Part shown: one piece after another, positions 26,487 to 34,920 of the stretch
Numbering within the stretch: position 1 is the stretch's first letter
Layout: each line of letters begins with the position of its first letter
Assembly: GCF_041821045.1 (NCBI RefSeq)
Contig: NZ_JBGUAW010000011.1
Span: forward strand, 62,001 to 126,000
Origin: Thiohalorhabdus sp. Cl-TMA
GTDB taxonomy: Bacteria > Pseudomonadota > Gammaproteobacteria > Thiohalorhabdales > Thiohalorhabdaceae
DNA: 64,000 nucleotides
Direction of reading: 5' to 3'
Made by a program: the position numbers and the translations under genes
Notes under the pieces: generated by a model
What the model saw: the letters and a program-made list of their open reading frames with translations, nothing else
What the model was told of the DNA's origin: nothing
Database searches by the model: none

Positions 26487-27472
26487 ATTACAAGGACATC
26501 GCAGACCTGAGCAAAGACATTTTCTATTCAGGGCACCGGTTCCCGGACAACATGGACCTTATTGTTGGCGTCCCCCGCAGTGGGATGCTGGCCGCCAGCA
26601 TTGTGGCCACCCACAGGAATCTGCCCTTGATAGACATTGCCGGCTTTCTGGCGGGAACCCCCCCCTGGTTCGGTGACACGAAGGCCTTGAAGCCCTCCCT
26701 GCGATTCCAGAGCAGCTGGGAGGCCCGAGCCCCCTTGGTGATTGACGACTCCATCCTCACCGGGGCGTCCATGAAAAAGGTGGGGAAGCAGCTGGAATAC
26801 GCCGGATTGCGCGATCGGAGCAATATCGGCGCGGTTTACTATGAGCCCGATTCCGAGTACGACATCGATTTCGCTCTGGCGCCCGTGCGCTACCCCCGGA
26901 TCTTCGAATGGAATCTGATGCACAAGAGCATCCTGAACCATTCCTGTGTCGATATTGACGGCGTGCTGTGCCGGGATCCGACTCCCGAGGAGAATGACGA
27001 TGGACCCCGTTACCGGGCATTTCTGGAACAGGTTCCCGCGCTACAGACCCCCAGCCAGACCATCGGGTATCTGGTCACCAGCCGACTGGAACGGTACCGC
27101 GAGGAAACGGAGCAGTGGCTGCGGGCCAACGGGATACGCTTCCATCACCTCTACATGATGAATCTGGGCTCCGCCGCCGAACGGCGCCGGCTGGGAGGCC
27201 ACGGATTTTTCAAGGGGAATATCTACAAGAAGGTGGACGCCAGCCTGTTCATCGAGAGCGCGCACCAACAGGCCATGGAGATAGCCCAGATTTCCGGGAA
27301 GAGCGTCCTCTCCTTCGAGAACGGGGAGCTGGTACAGCCGGGAGGCATCCGGGGCGCCCTGTCCAGGGGCCGGATGGAGATCCAGAAAGGGAGCTGGAAA
27401 CGGCACATACCGGAGCCGATCAAGGTTCTCTACCGCAAGTACCTGTTGTCCGGGGGCTTGGTGAAAAACTAG
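26483..27472 (+). CDS. Phosphoribosyltransferase-like protein fused to a HAD-like domain
   Basis: A 329-residue two-domain protein. The N-terminal half (about residues 1-150) is a type I PRTase fold with LIVGVPRSGMLAASIVA and the PRPP-binding loop PLVIDDSILTGASM. The C-terminal half starts with CVDIDGVLCRDPTPEE, a HAD-type D-x-D motif I, and continues through YLVTSRLERYREETEQWL and FIESAHQQAMEIAQ. Such fusions occur in capsule and O-antigen gene sets of other bacteria. Here it stands alone between DUF1244 and a symporter, after an AT-rich leader, which suggests acquisition by transfer. The start at ATG 26483 is set by overlap; a GTG at 26468 is also in frame. Confidence 0.82.
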   Translation: MNYKDIADLSKDIFYSGHRFPDNMDLIVGVPRSGMLAASIVATHRNLPLIDIAGFLAGTPPWFGDTKALKPSLRFQSSWEARAPLVIDDSILTGASMKKVGKQLEYAGLRDRSNIGAVYYEPDSEYDIDFALAPVRYPRIFEWNLMHKSILNHSCVDIDGVLCRDPTPEENDDGPRYRAFLEQVPALQTPSQTIGYLVTSRLERYREETEQWLRANGIRFHHLYMMNLGSAAERRRLGGHGFFKGNIYKKVDASLFIESAHQQAMEIAQISGKSVLSFENGELVQPGGIRGALSRGRMEIQKGSWKRHIPEPIKVLYRKYLLSGGLVKN

Positions 27473-27532
27473 ACGCGGCCTCCGCCCCCGGCGCGCCGGT
27501 ACCGTCCGACCGCATTCGCGGGCGCGGGATAT

Positions 27533-28963
27533 TCACTCCATGACCGTCTCCGGGGCCGCGGCCTCGCCCCGCGTCTCCTGACGCACCTCCTGCGCCCGCT
27601 CCTCCTCTCGGGAGCGTTTGGAAGGCATGAAGCGATCCATGATCACGCAGGCGGCCAGGTCCCCGGTAACGTTCAGGCTGGTGCGAAAGCGCTCGAGGAT
27701 TTGATCCAGGCCGATGATCAGGGCGAGCCCGGTGAGCGGCACCCCCACGCTGCTCAGCACCGAGGATAGGACGATGATGCCCACCCCCGGCACCGCGGGG
27801 GTACCGATGGAGGCGCCCAGCGCGGTCGCCACCAGGGCGAGCAGGGCGCTGACGGGGAGCTCCATCTGGAACATCTGCGCCATGAACAGGGTGGCCAGGC
27901 CCTGGTAGAGGGCCGTACCGCCCATGTTCACCGTGGCGCCGAGAGGGACCACCAGCTGGCAGATGGAGGGTCGGACGCGGAGCTGCTCCTCGGCGCTCTT
28001 GACGGTCACCGGCATGGTGGCCGCCGAGCTGTTGGTGGAGAAGGCCAGCAGGAACGGCTCCCGGATGCCGGCGAAAAAGCGCAGGGGGTTGCTGCGTCCC
28101 AGGCCGGCCACCAGGGCCAGATAGGCGAGCAGCAACAGGGCCATGCCGAGCACCACCGAGCCGGCATACACGCCGAGCCCGGTGAGCACCCCGGGACCCG
28201 TCTTGATCATGGCCTGGGCCAGCAGTCCGAAAACGGCCAGCGGCGCGAAGCGCATGGCCGCGCCCACCACCGCCATGGACACGGACTGTATGGAGCCGAA
28301 CAGATCGAGAAGCGGCCGCGCTGATCGGGGGTCGAGACTGAGCAGCCCGAGCCCCAGCACGACGGCGAAGATCACGATCTGCAGCATATCGCCCTGAGCG
28401 ATGGCCGCCATGGGATTGGTGGGCAGGGCCTCCGTGACCTGACCCGGGAGCTCGCTGAAGGAAAAGGGCGCCGAGGATCCCGCCCGATCGTCCGGGGCGG
28501 CGGGGAGCTTCGCCGATGCAGTCGCTTCCCCGCTTACCGACCCCATCTCGACGTAGCTTCCGGGCTTCAGGGCCAAAGCCACGGTAATACCGATCGCGGT
28601 GGCCAGTACGGTGGCCGCCAGGAAGTATATCCCCAGCCACAGCCCCGTGCTCTTCAGTTGCTGGATGTCGGTGGCCCCGGCCATGCCCTGGATGATGGAC
28701 GCCAGGATCAGGGGAATGACGATCATCTGGATGAAGGCCAGGAAGAGGTGGCCGGGCAGCGAGATCCATTCGCCTACCGCCAGGGCCGTGGACCTGCCGA
28801 GCCACCCCGTGTCCGGGCTCATGAGCAGGCCCGCGATCACCCCCAGCACCATGGCCAGGAGCACCTGGAGCCAGAGCCTGCCGATAACCAGACGTCGGAC
28901 GGGCGCGATGCGGGTCTTCAGGCTCGTTGGGTACAGCGACTCCAGCGCGGTCAGTGGGCTCAT
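27533..28963 (-). CDS. Dicarboxylate/amino acid:cation symporter (DAACS family)
   Basis: A 476-residue glutamate/dicarboxylate-type carrier with about eight helices and two re-entrant hairpins. HP1 carries the serine-rich AFSTNSSAATMPVTVK; TM7 has NMGGTALYQGLATLF; HP2 has LGASIGTPAVPGVGIIV; and TM8 has ERFRTSLNVTGDLAACVI. The TM7 motif is NMDGT in sodium-coupled relatives; here the Asp is Gly (about residue 345), which removes a sodium ligand and may point to proton coupling. An insertion at about 130-170 (low-complexity, with APDDRAGSS) lies between TM3 and TM4. The substrate is not fixed by sequence; C4-dicarboxylates or glutamate/aspartate are likely. Confidence 0.9.
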   Translation of the reverse strand: MSPLTALESLYPTSLKTRIAPVRRLVIGRLWLQVLLAMVLGVIAGLLMSPDTGWLGRSTALAVGEWISLPGHLFLAFIQMIVIPLILASIIQGMAGATDIQQLKSTGLWLGIYFLAATVLATAIGITVALALKPGSYVEMGSVSGEATASAKLPAAPDDRAGSSAPFSFSELPGQVTEALPTNPMAAIAQGDMLQIVIFAVVLGLGLLSLDPRSARPLLDLFGSIQSVSMAVVGAAMRFAPLAVFGLLAQAMIKTGPGVLTGLGVYAGSVVLGMALLLLAYLALVAGLGRSNPLRFFAGIREPFLLAFSTNSSAATMPVTVKSAEEQLRVRPSICQLVVPLGATVNMGGTALYQGLATLFMAQMFQMELPVSALLALVATALGASIGTPAVPGVGIIVLSSVLSSVGVPLTGLALIIGLDQILERFRTSLNVTGDLAACVIMDRFMPSKRSREEERAQEVRQETRGEAAAPETVME

Positions 28964-29024
28964 GTGTCCAAGCCGCCGGCAATGCTTGCGGGCTCAGCCC
29001 CCGTGAGCCCGGTACACGGAAGGT

Positions 29025-29357
29025 TCACTGGGTTTCACCGGTCCATTTATAGCTATCCACAACGCCGTTCTTTCGATACTGAATCTCCAGCATCTTGAGC
29101 TGGGCATCCGACAGTCCCGGCAGGGTCCCGGTACCGTAGTAGTAGGTCCATTCCTCCACCCGCGTTCCATCGGGTCGCACCACCTGTCCGGTGCTCACCG
29201 GCTCGCCGAGCCACTGGCGCACATCCGTGCGCTCCGTCTCGCCCACTTCGACCCGTTCCTCGAAGGCCTGAAGGTCGAAGTCCTTACCGACGTCCACCTG
29301 GGCGCACCCGGCGGCAAGCATCGCCAGCACCACCAATACCGGCAACCGACGGATCAT
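29025..29357 (-). CDS. SmpA/OmlA (BamE-like) lipoprotein
   Basis: A 110-residue lipoprotein: signal RRLPVLVVLAMLAAGC with Cys18, then a small beta-alpha domain with the SmpA/OmlA-like pattern (VEVGETERTDVRQWLGEPVS; EWTYYYGTGT). True BamE belongs to the outer-membrane assembly complex; this paralogue may have another role. GAGGGGA precedes the ATG at 29357. It is divergent from the methanol dehydrogenase operon with a 600-base spacer. Confidence 0.75.
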   Translation of the reverse strand: MIRRLPVLVVLAMLAAGCAQVDVGKDFDLQAFEERVEVGETERTDVRQWLGEPVSTGQVVRPDGTRVEEWTYYYGTGTLPGLSDAQLKMLEIQYRKNGVVDSYKWTGETQ

Positions 29358-29614
29358 TGCTGGTCCCCTCGCTTGATCGTGGAAAAGGCCGCTGTCCTGG
29401 ACTTGCCAAGCCTCGGCACTGTAGCAGAACCCGGGCCGCCGCCGGAAACCCGGAGCCCGCCGCTTTCGGACGGCTGTCTCCATCCGTTTGCCGGCGGGAA
29501 TGCCGCCCTTCCGGAACGTGCCTCCCAGATGCCCGGCCCCGGGCCGCTCCATGCGGCCGAATACCGGTTCGCCGCCGCAATCGACCTCCGCGGTGCGGAA
29601 AATTATCCAGCTCT

Positions 29615-29628
29615 GGCTATATATAGCC
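29615..29628. promoter_or_regulatory. 14-bp palindrome, candidate activator site for mxaF
   Basis: GGCTATATATAGCC is a perfect palindrome whose centre is about 86 bp upstream of the -24 GG of the sigma-54-type promoter. That is the usual distance for an enhancer-binding protein site. The AT core could also be a nucleoid-protein or other regulator site. Only position supports the assignment. Confidence 0.45.
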
Positions 29629-29706
29629 GGACAACTATGCCCATAACCCCTCCCTGAGCAAACGAAAAATAAGCTAATGCGTTGCAGAACAGGAGCTTTT
29701 GTAATT

Positions 29707-29721
29707 TGGCCCGCTACTTGC
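29707..29721 (+). promoter_or_regulatory. Sigma-54-type -24/-12 promoter upstream of mxaF
   Basis: TGGCCCG-CTAC-TTGC (followed by T) matches the sigma-54 consensus TGGCACG-N4-TTGCW with one mismatch, and has the invariant GG and GC at the right spacing, preceded by T as preferred. It is on the coding strand of mxaF, about 237 bases before the ATG. No equally good -10/-35 pair was seen. Confidence 0.65.
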
Positions 29722-29957
29722 TTAGTCCAGTAACAGGTTTTCTACCTCCGACTGCACTCGGACAACGGATTCGGGACTCGATTCTCCTGAAGAGCGAGCG
29801 GGAGAAGCCATGCCTTATATGGCCCCAATTAGAAGGCCCTGAAGGAGTGTGGGATTCAGGACTTCAATGGAATCGCCGTTCCGTATGGAGAAGCAGCAGT
29901 GCCGAAGAGCCGGAGGCGGAAGACGTGCAAACAAAATCCATGCAAGGAGGAAATGTC

Positions 29958-31841
29958 ATGGGACGTCTGACACACCGTTCGGTGTACAAGGGCTCAATGG
30001 CCCTGCTAGCCGTCTCTCTTTCCGCCTACGCGGGCACGGCCACGGCCAATGAAAAGCTGCAGGAGCTCGCGAAAAGCGAAAAGAACTGGGTGATGCAGTG
30101 CAAGAGCTACGACTGCCAGCACTTCAGTGAATCCACCCAGATCAACGCCTCCAACGTGGAGAACCTGGAGCCGGCATGGTCCTTCTCCACGGGCGTCCTC
30201 TCGGGCCACGAAGGCGCTCCCCTGGTGGTTAACGGCATGATGTACATCCACTCGCCGTACCCCAACAAGGTCTTCGCCGTCGATCTGGACAATCCCAACA
30301 AGATCGTCTGGCAATACGAGCCCAAGCAGGATCCGGCGGCGCGCTCGGTGGCCTGCTGCGACGTGGTCAACCGGGGGCTGGCCTATTATCCCGGGGAAGG
30401 AGACACCCCGCCGCTGATCATCGAGAGCACCCTGGACGGGCACCTGCTGGCGCTGAACGCCAACAACGGGGAGATGTACTGGAAGCTGGAGGTCATGGAC
30501 CCGAGCGTGGGCCAGACCCTGACCCAGTCGCCCTACGTGGTGAAGGACAAGGTGATCATCGGCTCGTCCGGAGCGGAGCTGGGCGTGCGGGGCGTGGTGA
30601 CCGCCTACGATATTAAAACCGGCGAGCAGGATTGGCGCGCCTACGCCACCGGCCCTGACAAGGACCTGCTGCTCGCCGATGACTTCAACAGCGCGAACCC
30701 ACAATACGGTCAAGAGGGCCTCGGACTCAAGACCTGGGAAGGCAACCAGTGGAAAGTGGGCGGCGGCACCAACTGGGGCTGGTACGCCTACGATCCGGAA
30801 GAGGAGCTGGTCTACTACGGCGCCGGCAACGCTGCTCCCTGGAACGAGACCATGCGCCCCGGCGACAACAAGTGGACCAACACCATCTTCGCCCGGGATG
30901 TGGATTCGGGTAAGGCCGAGTTCGCCTACCAGAAGACGCCCCACGACGAGTGGGACTACGCCGGCGTCAACGTGATGATGCTCTCCGAGCAGAAGGTCGA
31001 CGGCGAAACCAAGAAGCTGCTCACCCACCCCGACCGGAACGGCATCCTCTACTCCCTCGACCGCACCAACGGCGACCTCGTCGCGGCCGACAAGATGGAC
31101 GACACGGTGAACTGGGTGGAGCACGTCAACCTGGACACCGGCACCCCCGTCCGGGATCCCGAGTACGGCACCCGCATGGGCCACAAGACCAAGGGCATCT
31201 GCCCGTCGGCCATGGGCTACCACAACCAGGGCGTGGACTCCTACGACCCCGACAAAGAGCTGTTCTTCATCGGCATGAACCACCTGTGCATGGACTGGGA
31301 GCCCTACATGCTTCCCTACCGCGCGGGGCAGTTCTTCGTGGGCGCCAACGTCTGGACCTATCCCGGACCCAAGGGCAACCGCGAGGAGAGCACCGGTTCC
31401 GGCCAGATCAAGGCCTACGACGTCAAAACCGGCGAATTCAAGTGGTCCAAGATGGAGCGCTTCGCCGTCTGGGGCGGCACCACCGCCACCGCCGGCAATC
31501 TGGTCTTCTACGGCACCCTCGACGGCTTCATCAAGGCCCGCGACTCCCGTACCGGTGAGCTGCTGTGGAAGTACAAGCTGCCCTCCGGCGTGATCGGCCA
31601 TCCCATCACCTACAAGCACGACGGCACCCAGTACGTGGGCATCAATTACGGTGTCGGCGGCTGGCCGGGTGTGGGTCTGGTCTTCGACCTGGAGGATCCC
31701 TCCGCCGGACTCGGCGCTGTGAACGCCTTCAAGAAGCTCCAGGAGCACACCCAGATGGGTGGCGGCTTCATGGCCTTCTCGCTGGAAGGGGATACCCCGT
31801 TCGACAACGTCGACGTGGGTGAGTACCAGGCCAGCAACTGA
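29958..31841 (+). CDS. mxaF: Methanol dehydrogenase large subunit, calcium type
   Basis: A 627-residue periplasmic PQQ enzyme that oxidises methanol to formaldehyde. The signal peptide covers about residues 1-31, ending [10 protein letters not shown]. The adjacent disulfide cysteines that cover PQQ are in [12 protein letters not shown]. The catalytic Asp is D333 in [14 protein letters not shown]; the residue two positions on is Ala335, whereas lanthanide-dependent XoxF has Asp there, so this is MxaF, the calcium form. The C-terminal half is near-identical to known MxaF ([37 protein letters not shown]). AAGGAGG precedes ATG 29958. It heads the mxa operon. Confidence 0.97.
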   Translation: MGRLTHRSVYKGSMALLAVSLSAYAGTATANEKLQELAKSEKNWVMQCKSYDCQHFSESTQINASNVENLEPAWSFSTGVLSGHEGAPLVVNGMMYIHSPYPNKVFAVDLDNPNKIVWQYEPKQDPAARSVACCDVVNRGLAYYPGEGDTPPLIIESTLDGHLLALNANNGEMYWKLEVMDPSVGQTLTQSPYVVKDKVIIGSSGAELGVRGVVTAYDIKTGEQDWRAYATGPDKDLLLADDFNSANPQYGQEGLGLKTWEGNQWKVGGGTNWGWYAYDPEEELVYYGAGNAAPWNETMRPGDNKWTNTIFARDVDSGKAEFAYQKTPHDEWDYAGVNVMMLSEQKVDGETKKLLTHPDRNGILYSLDRTNGDLVAADKMDDTVNWVEHVNLDTGTPVRDPEYGTRMGHKTKGICPSAMGYHNQGVDSYDPDKELFFIGMNHLCMDWEPYMLPYRAGQFFVGANVWTYPGPKGNREESTGSGQIKAYDVKTGEFKWSKMERFAVWGGTTATAGNLVFYGTLDGFIKARDSRTGELLWKYKLPSGVIGHPITYKHDGTQYVGINYGVGGWPGVGLVFDLEDPSAGLGAVNAFKKLQEHTQMGGGFMAFSLEGDTPFDNVDVGEYQASN

Positions 31842-31852
31842 GCCGCTGCATG

Positions 31853-31894
31853 CAAGAGGCCACGGGCGCGTGCCTCCGCGCGCGCCCGCTCTTG
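31853..31894 (+). other. Stable hairpin in the mxaF-mxaJ spacer
   Basis: CAAGAG at 31853-31858 pairs with CTCTTG at 31889-31894 and CGGGCGCG at 31863-31870 with CGCGCCCG at 31881-31888, with a four-base bulge between. There is no T run, so it probably does not end transcription fully. It may protect the 3' end of the mxaF message and so raise MxaF over MxaJ. Confidence 0.65.
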
Positions 31895-31926
31895 TACCCA
31901 ATTGTGCGCTTTCGGAGCTGTATCAC

Positions 31927-32790
31927 ATGAAGCATGCATTCAAATCGCTAGGTTTGGCCGCGGCGCTTCTTTGGCCGGCATTCGGCCAAGCCGCCGGCGA
32001 CATGGGCAAGGAAACCCTGCGCGTATGCGCGGCCAAGGACGAGCTGCCCTATTCCAGCGCCGAGAAAAACGGCTTCGAGAACGAGATCGCCGAGATTGTC
32101 GCCGATGCCATGAACCGGGAGCTCAAGTTCGTCTGGGCGGACCGGCCGGGCATCTACCTGGTGCCCGAATTCCTCCGGAAGGACAAGTGCGACGTGGTGA
32201 TGGGCCTGGACTCGGATGACCCACGAGTGGCGACCACGCAGCCCTATTACCGCTCCAGCTATGTCTTCGTCTACCCCGCAGACGCCGGGGTGGAGGTGAA
32301 GGACTGGGAGAGCGGTGATCTGGCGGACATGACGCGCTTCGCCGTAACGCCCTACAGCCCGGTGGAGGCCAAGCTGCGCGAAATGGGCAAGTGGCGGAAC
32401 AACCTCAACTATATGTTCTCGCTCATCGGCTACGCGTCGCGCCGTAACGAGTACGTCCGCTACGACCCGCAACGGATGATCTCGGAGGTCGCCAGCGGCA
32501 AGGCCGATATCGCCATCGTCTGGGGCCCGAAGGCCGCGCGTTACGTAAAGCAGGCCTCCCGCGAGCTGACCATGAATGTGGTCCCCGACACCCGGACCTC
32601 GGACGGTCCGGTGGTCTTCCATTACGCCCAGTCCATGGGTACCCGCAAGGAAGACAAGGCGCTGCGTGACGCGCTGAACCAGGCCATAGAGGCCCGGTAC
32701 GACAAGATCCGTTCGGTTCTGAAGGACGAAGGCTTTCCCCTACTCGGAGTCGCCGGGTCGGCGACCGCGAAAAACCATACCGGAGATTGA
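31927..32790 (+). CDS. mxaJ: Methanol oxidation protein MxaJ
   Basis: A 287-residue exported protein with a signal peptide (LGLAAALLWPAFGQA) and a bacterial extracellular solute-binding fold: LRVCAAKDELPYSS at the start, KCDVVMGLDSDDPRVATTQPYYRSSYVFV in the ligand region, and ADIAIVWGPKAARYV. MxaJ is required in other methylotrophs for methanol dehydrogenase formation and has been proposed to act as a chaperone or mediator; its ligand is unknown. The start at 31927 has GGAG nine bases upstream. Its place between mxaF and mxaG is the standard one. Confidence 0.95.
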   Translation: MKHAFKSLGLAAALLWPAFGQAAGDMGKETLRVCAAKDELPYSSAEKNGFENEIAEIVADAMNRELKFVWADRPGIYLVPEFLRKDKCDVVMGLDSDDPRVATTQPYYRSSYVFVYPADAGVEVKDWESGDLADMTRFAVTPYSPVEAKLREMGKWRNNLNYMFSLIGYASRRNEYVRYDPQRMISEVASGKADIAIVWGPKAARYVKQASRELTMNVVPDTRTSDGPVVFHYAQSMGTRKEDKALRDALNQAIEARYDKIRSVLKDEGFPLLGVAGSATAKNHTGD

Positions 32791-32796
32791 TCCTAA

Positions 32797-33330
32797 ATGA
32801 GGCAAAGCAAACGGACCCGCCTGCTGTCGGGCGTGTTTTTGGCCAGCGTCTCCCTGGCCCTCCTCTCGAGCCCCGTGCTCGCGAAGGAGATATTCCGCAA
32901 CACCGTCACCGGACAACCACTCGATCTTTCCAAGGCGGAAGTGGGCAAGAACCCGGAAGCGGTGAAGAAGTTCGAGCAAACCGGGCATAACCCTTTGAAC
33001 GGCAATGAGCAGGCCATCGAAAAGGGGGAGCGGAACTTCCTGACCGCCTGCTCGGGGTGCCACGGCCACCATGCCAAGGGGAAGATCGGCCCGTCGCTGG
33101 TTGACGATTACTGGACCTATACCACGAACGCCACCGACGCCGGCCTTTTCGCCACGATCTTCGGCGGTGCGCGTGCTCAGATGGGCCCGCACTACTCGAC
33201 GCTCACCCGGACGGAGATGCTTCAGACCATGGCCTACATCCGGAGCATCTACGAGGGCAAGGCCTCCGAGGCCGAATGGCTCACATCGAAAGAGCGCGAG
33301 GCACTGCGTGAAAAACGCGGGAACCAGTGA
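32797..33330 (+). CDS. mxaG: Cytochrome c-L, electron acceptor of methanol dehydrogenase
   Basis: A 177-residue periplasmic c-type cytochrome with a signal peptide (LASVSLALLSSPVLA) and one heme site (ACSGCHGHHAKGK). It takes electrons from PQQ in MxaFI. Downstream conserved residues DDYWTYTTNATDAGLFATIF and a candidate Met ligand in RAQMGP fit cytochrome cL rather than generic class I cytochromes. It starts six bases after mxaJ. Confidence 0.95.
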   Translation: MRQSKRTRLLSGVFLASVSLALLSSPVLAKEIFRNTVTGQPLDLSKAEVGKNPEAVKKFEQTGHNPLNGNEQAIEKGERNFLTACSGCHGHHAKGKIGPSLVDDYWTYTTNATDAGLFATIFGGARAQMGPHYSTLTRTEMLQTMAYIRSIYEGKASEAEWLTSKEREALREKRGNQ

Positions 33331-33482
33331 GTCCGGAACGGGAGCTCCGCCGCCCCGCTTCGCGGGACACGGGTGGCCGCTCTGCACACCCCGCCCGGCG
33401 GGAAACAGGAGGATCCGAAGCCATGATCCGCAGGATCGCGGGAGTTACCACCAAGCAGGAACGCACCACAGGAGGTAGGACC

Positions 33483-33779
33483 ATGAAGAGCAAGACCACC
33501 ATTCTCGGCGCTTCATTCATCACTCTGGCCGGCCTGCTGACCGTCGGCCCGGCAATGGCTTATGACGGCACCAACTGCGAGGCCCCGGGCCAGTGCTGGG
33601 AGCCCAAGCCCGGCTTCCCGGAGAAGGTCGAGGGCACCAAATACGACCCGAAGCACAAGGAAAGCGAGCTCAACAAGCAGCAGGAGTCGATCCAGGCCAT
33701 GGAGAAGCGCAACGCCATGCGCGTCGAGCACTTCAAGGAAACCGGCAACTGGGTCTACGACGTCGAGAAGCTGAAATAA
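33483..33779 (+). CDS. mxaI: Methanol dehydrogenase small subunit
   Basis: A 98-residue precursor; cleavage after AMA gives a mature chain starting YDGTNCEAPGQCWEPKPGFP, the canonical beta-subunit sequence with its disulfide pair, followed by the long charged helix KESELNKQQESIQAMEKRNA. The beta subunit wraps MxaF; its presence supports the calcium-type enzyme, since XoxF lacks it. AGGAGG precedes the ATG at 33483. A 152-nt spacer separates it from mxaG. Confidence 0.97.
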   Translation: MKSKTTILGASFITLAGLLTVGPAMAYDGTNCEAPGQCWEPKPGFPEKVEGTKYDPKHKESELNKQQESIQAMEKRNAMRVEHFKETGNWVYDVEKLK

Positions 33780-33830
33780 CGCAGCACGGAACCCCGAAGG
33801 ACAGCCATCCCCAGCGATGGTGAGCGACCC

Positions 33831-33853
33831 GGCCCCCGCCGCCGGCGGGGGCC
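33831..33853 (+). other. Strong GC hairpin between mxaI and mxaR
   Basis: GGCCCCCGCC at 33831-33840 pairs perfectly with GGCGGGGGCC at 33844-33853; CTTATTT follows two bases later. It may act as a partial terminator or RNA-stabilising stem, lowering expression of the assembly genes (mxaR onward) relative to the structural genes. Confidence 0.6.
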
Positions 33854-33900
33854 GCTTATTTCCAACGGGCCGGCCCGCCGGCCGCAAACCGGGAACGCTT

Positions 33901-34920
33901 ATGCATGAGGAGAACGTCCTCGCCGACTGGCACGCCCGGGCCACCGCGCTTGAGGAGCAGGTCAATGCGGTGATGGTGGATCAGTCGCACGCGGTCCATC
34001 TCATGCTGGTGGCAATCTTCGCGCGGGGCCACGCCCTGCTCGAGGGCGATGTCGGCGTCGGCAAGACCACGCTGCTGCGCGCCCTGGCCCGTGGCCTGGG
34101 GGGCGGGTATGAACGTCTCGAGGGAACGGTCGACCTGATGCCCTCGGACATGGTCTACCACACCTACGTCAACGAATCCGGACAGCCCTGCGTGGAGCCG
34201 GGTCCGCTGCTGCGCCACGGCCAAGGCCTGGCGACCTTCTTTTTCAACGAGATCAACCGTGCGCGGCCACAGATGCATTCGCTTCTGCTGCGGCTCATGG
34301 CCGAGCGCTCCATGGCCGCCTTCAACCGCGAGTATCACTTCCCGCACCTGCTGGTCTTCGCCGACCGCAACCGGGTGGAGCGGGAAGAGACCTTCGAGCT
34401 GCCCGCGGCGGCCCGCGATCGCTTCTTCATGGAGATCAACGTGACCATGCCGGAAGCGCGCGAGGCCCGGCGCGCCCTGATGGCGGATCCCCGCTTCCAT
34501 GACACGGACCGCCTGATCGAGGAAGTCGAGCCCGGCATCGTCGACTACACCGCCCTCAACGACCTCGCCACCACCCTGCAGCACCGGATCACGGTCAGCG
34601 AGGCCCTGCAGGACTATGCCCTCGACCTGTGGGAAGCGGTCCGCGCTCCCGCCTACCACGGCATCCACCTCGACGACGTGGACACGGAGACCCTTGTCGC
34701 CGGCGGGGGCAGCCCCCGCGGCATGAGCATGATGATCCGCGCCGCCCGCGTGCATGCCTGGCTGGCGGACCGGGCGATGGTGGTGCCGGAGGATATCCGC
34801 GCCGTATTCCTCGAAACCGCGGGCCATCGCATCTTCTTCAACCCGGTCTACGAGCTGCGGCGCGACGAGATCATCGGTCGCCTCATCGGCGCCGCACTGG
34901 AACGGGTGGCTGCGCCTTGA
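33901..34920 (+). CDS. mxaR: MoxR-family AAA+ ATPase MxaR
   Basis: A 339-residue ATPase: Walker A GDVGVGKTTLL at about residue 50, Walker B region TFFFNEINRARPQM, sensor VFADRNRVEREETFELPAAA, and a C-terminal lid. The usual Asp of Walker B (LLLDEINRA) is Asn here, while the catalytic Glu is kept. MoxR proteins work with VWA proteins in metal-cofactor insertion; the next genes supply three. The start is ATG 33901 (family-like N-terminus MHEENVLADWHARA); an open extension upstream lacks similarity. Its last base pairs overlap mxaS. Confidence 0.93.
   Translation: MHEENVLADWHARATALEEQVNAVMVDQSHAVHLMLVAIFARGHALLEGDVGVGKTTLLRALARGLGGGYERLEGTVDLMPSDMVYHTYVNESGQPCVEPGPLLRHGQGLATFFFNEINRARPQMHSLLLRLMAERSMAAFNREYHFPHLLVFADRNRVEREETFELPAAARDRFFMEINVTMPEAREARRALMADPRFHDTDRLIEEVEPGIVDYTALNDLATTLQHRITVSEALQDYALDLWEAVRAPAYHGIHLDDVDTETLVAGGGSPRGMSMMIRAARVHAWLADRAMVVPEDIRAVFLETAGHRIFFNPVYELRRDEIIGRLIGAALERVAAP

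Larger units (their letters stand above)
29358..29957. other. 600-base upstream region of the methanol dehydrogenase operon
   Basis: The left third is GC-rich and without a clear gene. From about 29595 it becomes AT-richer and holds a 14-bp palindrome (29615-29628) and a sigma-54-type promoter (29707-29721), listed separately. From the predicted start near 29733 to mxaF there is a leader of about 225 nt. The mxaF frame is open upstream to 29682 with no stop; its only ATG, at 29940, is not preceded by a good ribosome site, so this looks like chance or a leader effect. Confidence 0.65.

Noticed and set aside
29958-31841. Lanthanide-dependent XoxF-type methanol dehydrogenase
   Set aside because: The position two residues after the catalytic Asp is Ala (WDYAG), not Asp, and mxaI follows; both indicate the calcium enzyme.
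30006-31901. Minus-strand frame of 631 codons opposite mxaF
   Set aside because: Antisense of a highly conserved gene; no signal, motif or ribosome site of its own.
33351-33366. CCCGC-TTC-GCGGG stem between mxaG and mxaI as a terminator
   Set aside because: Only five base pairs and no T run; too weak to claim.
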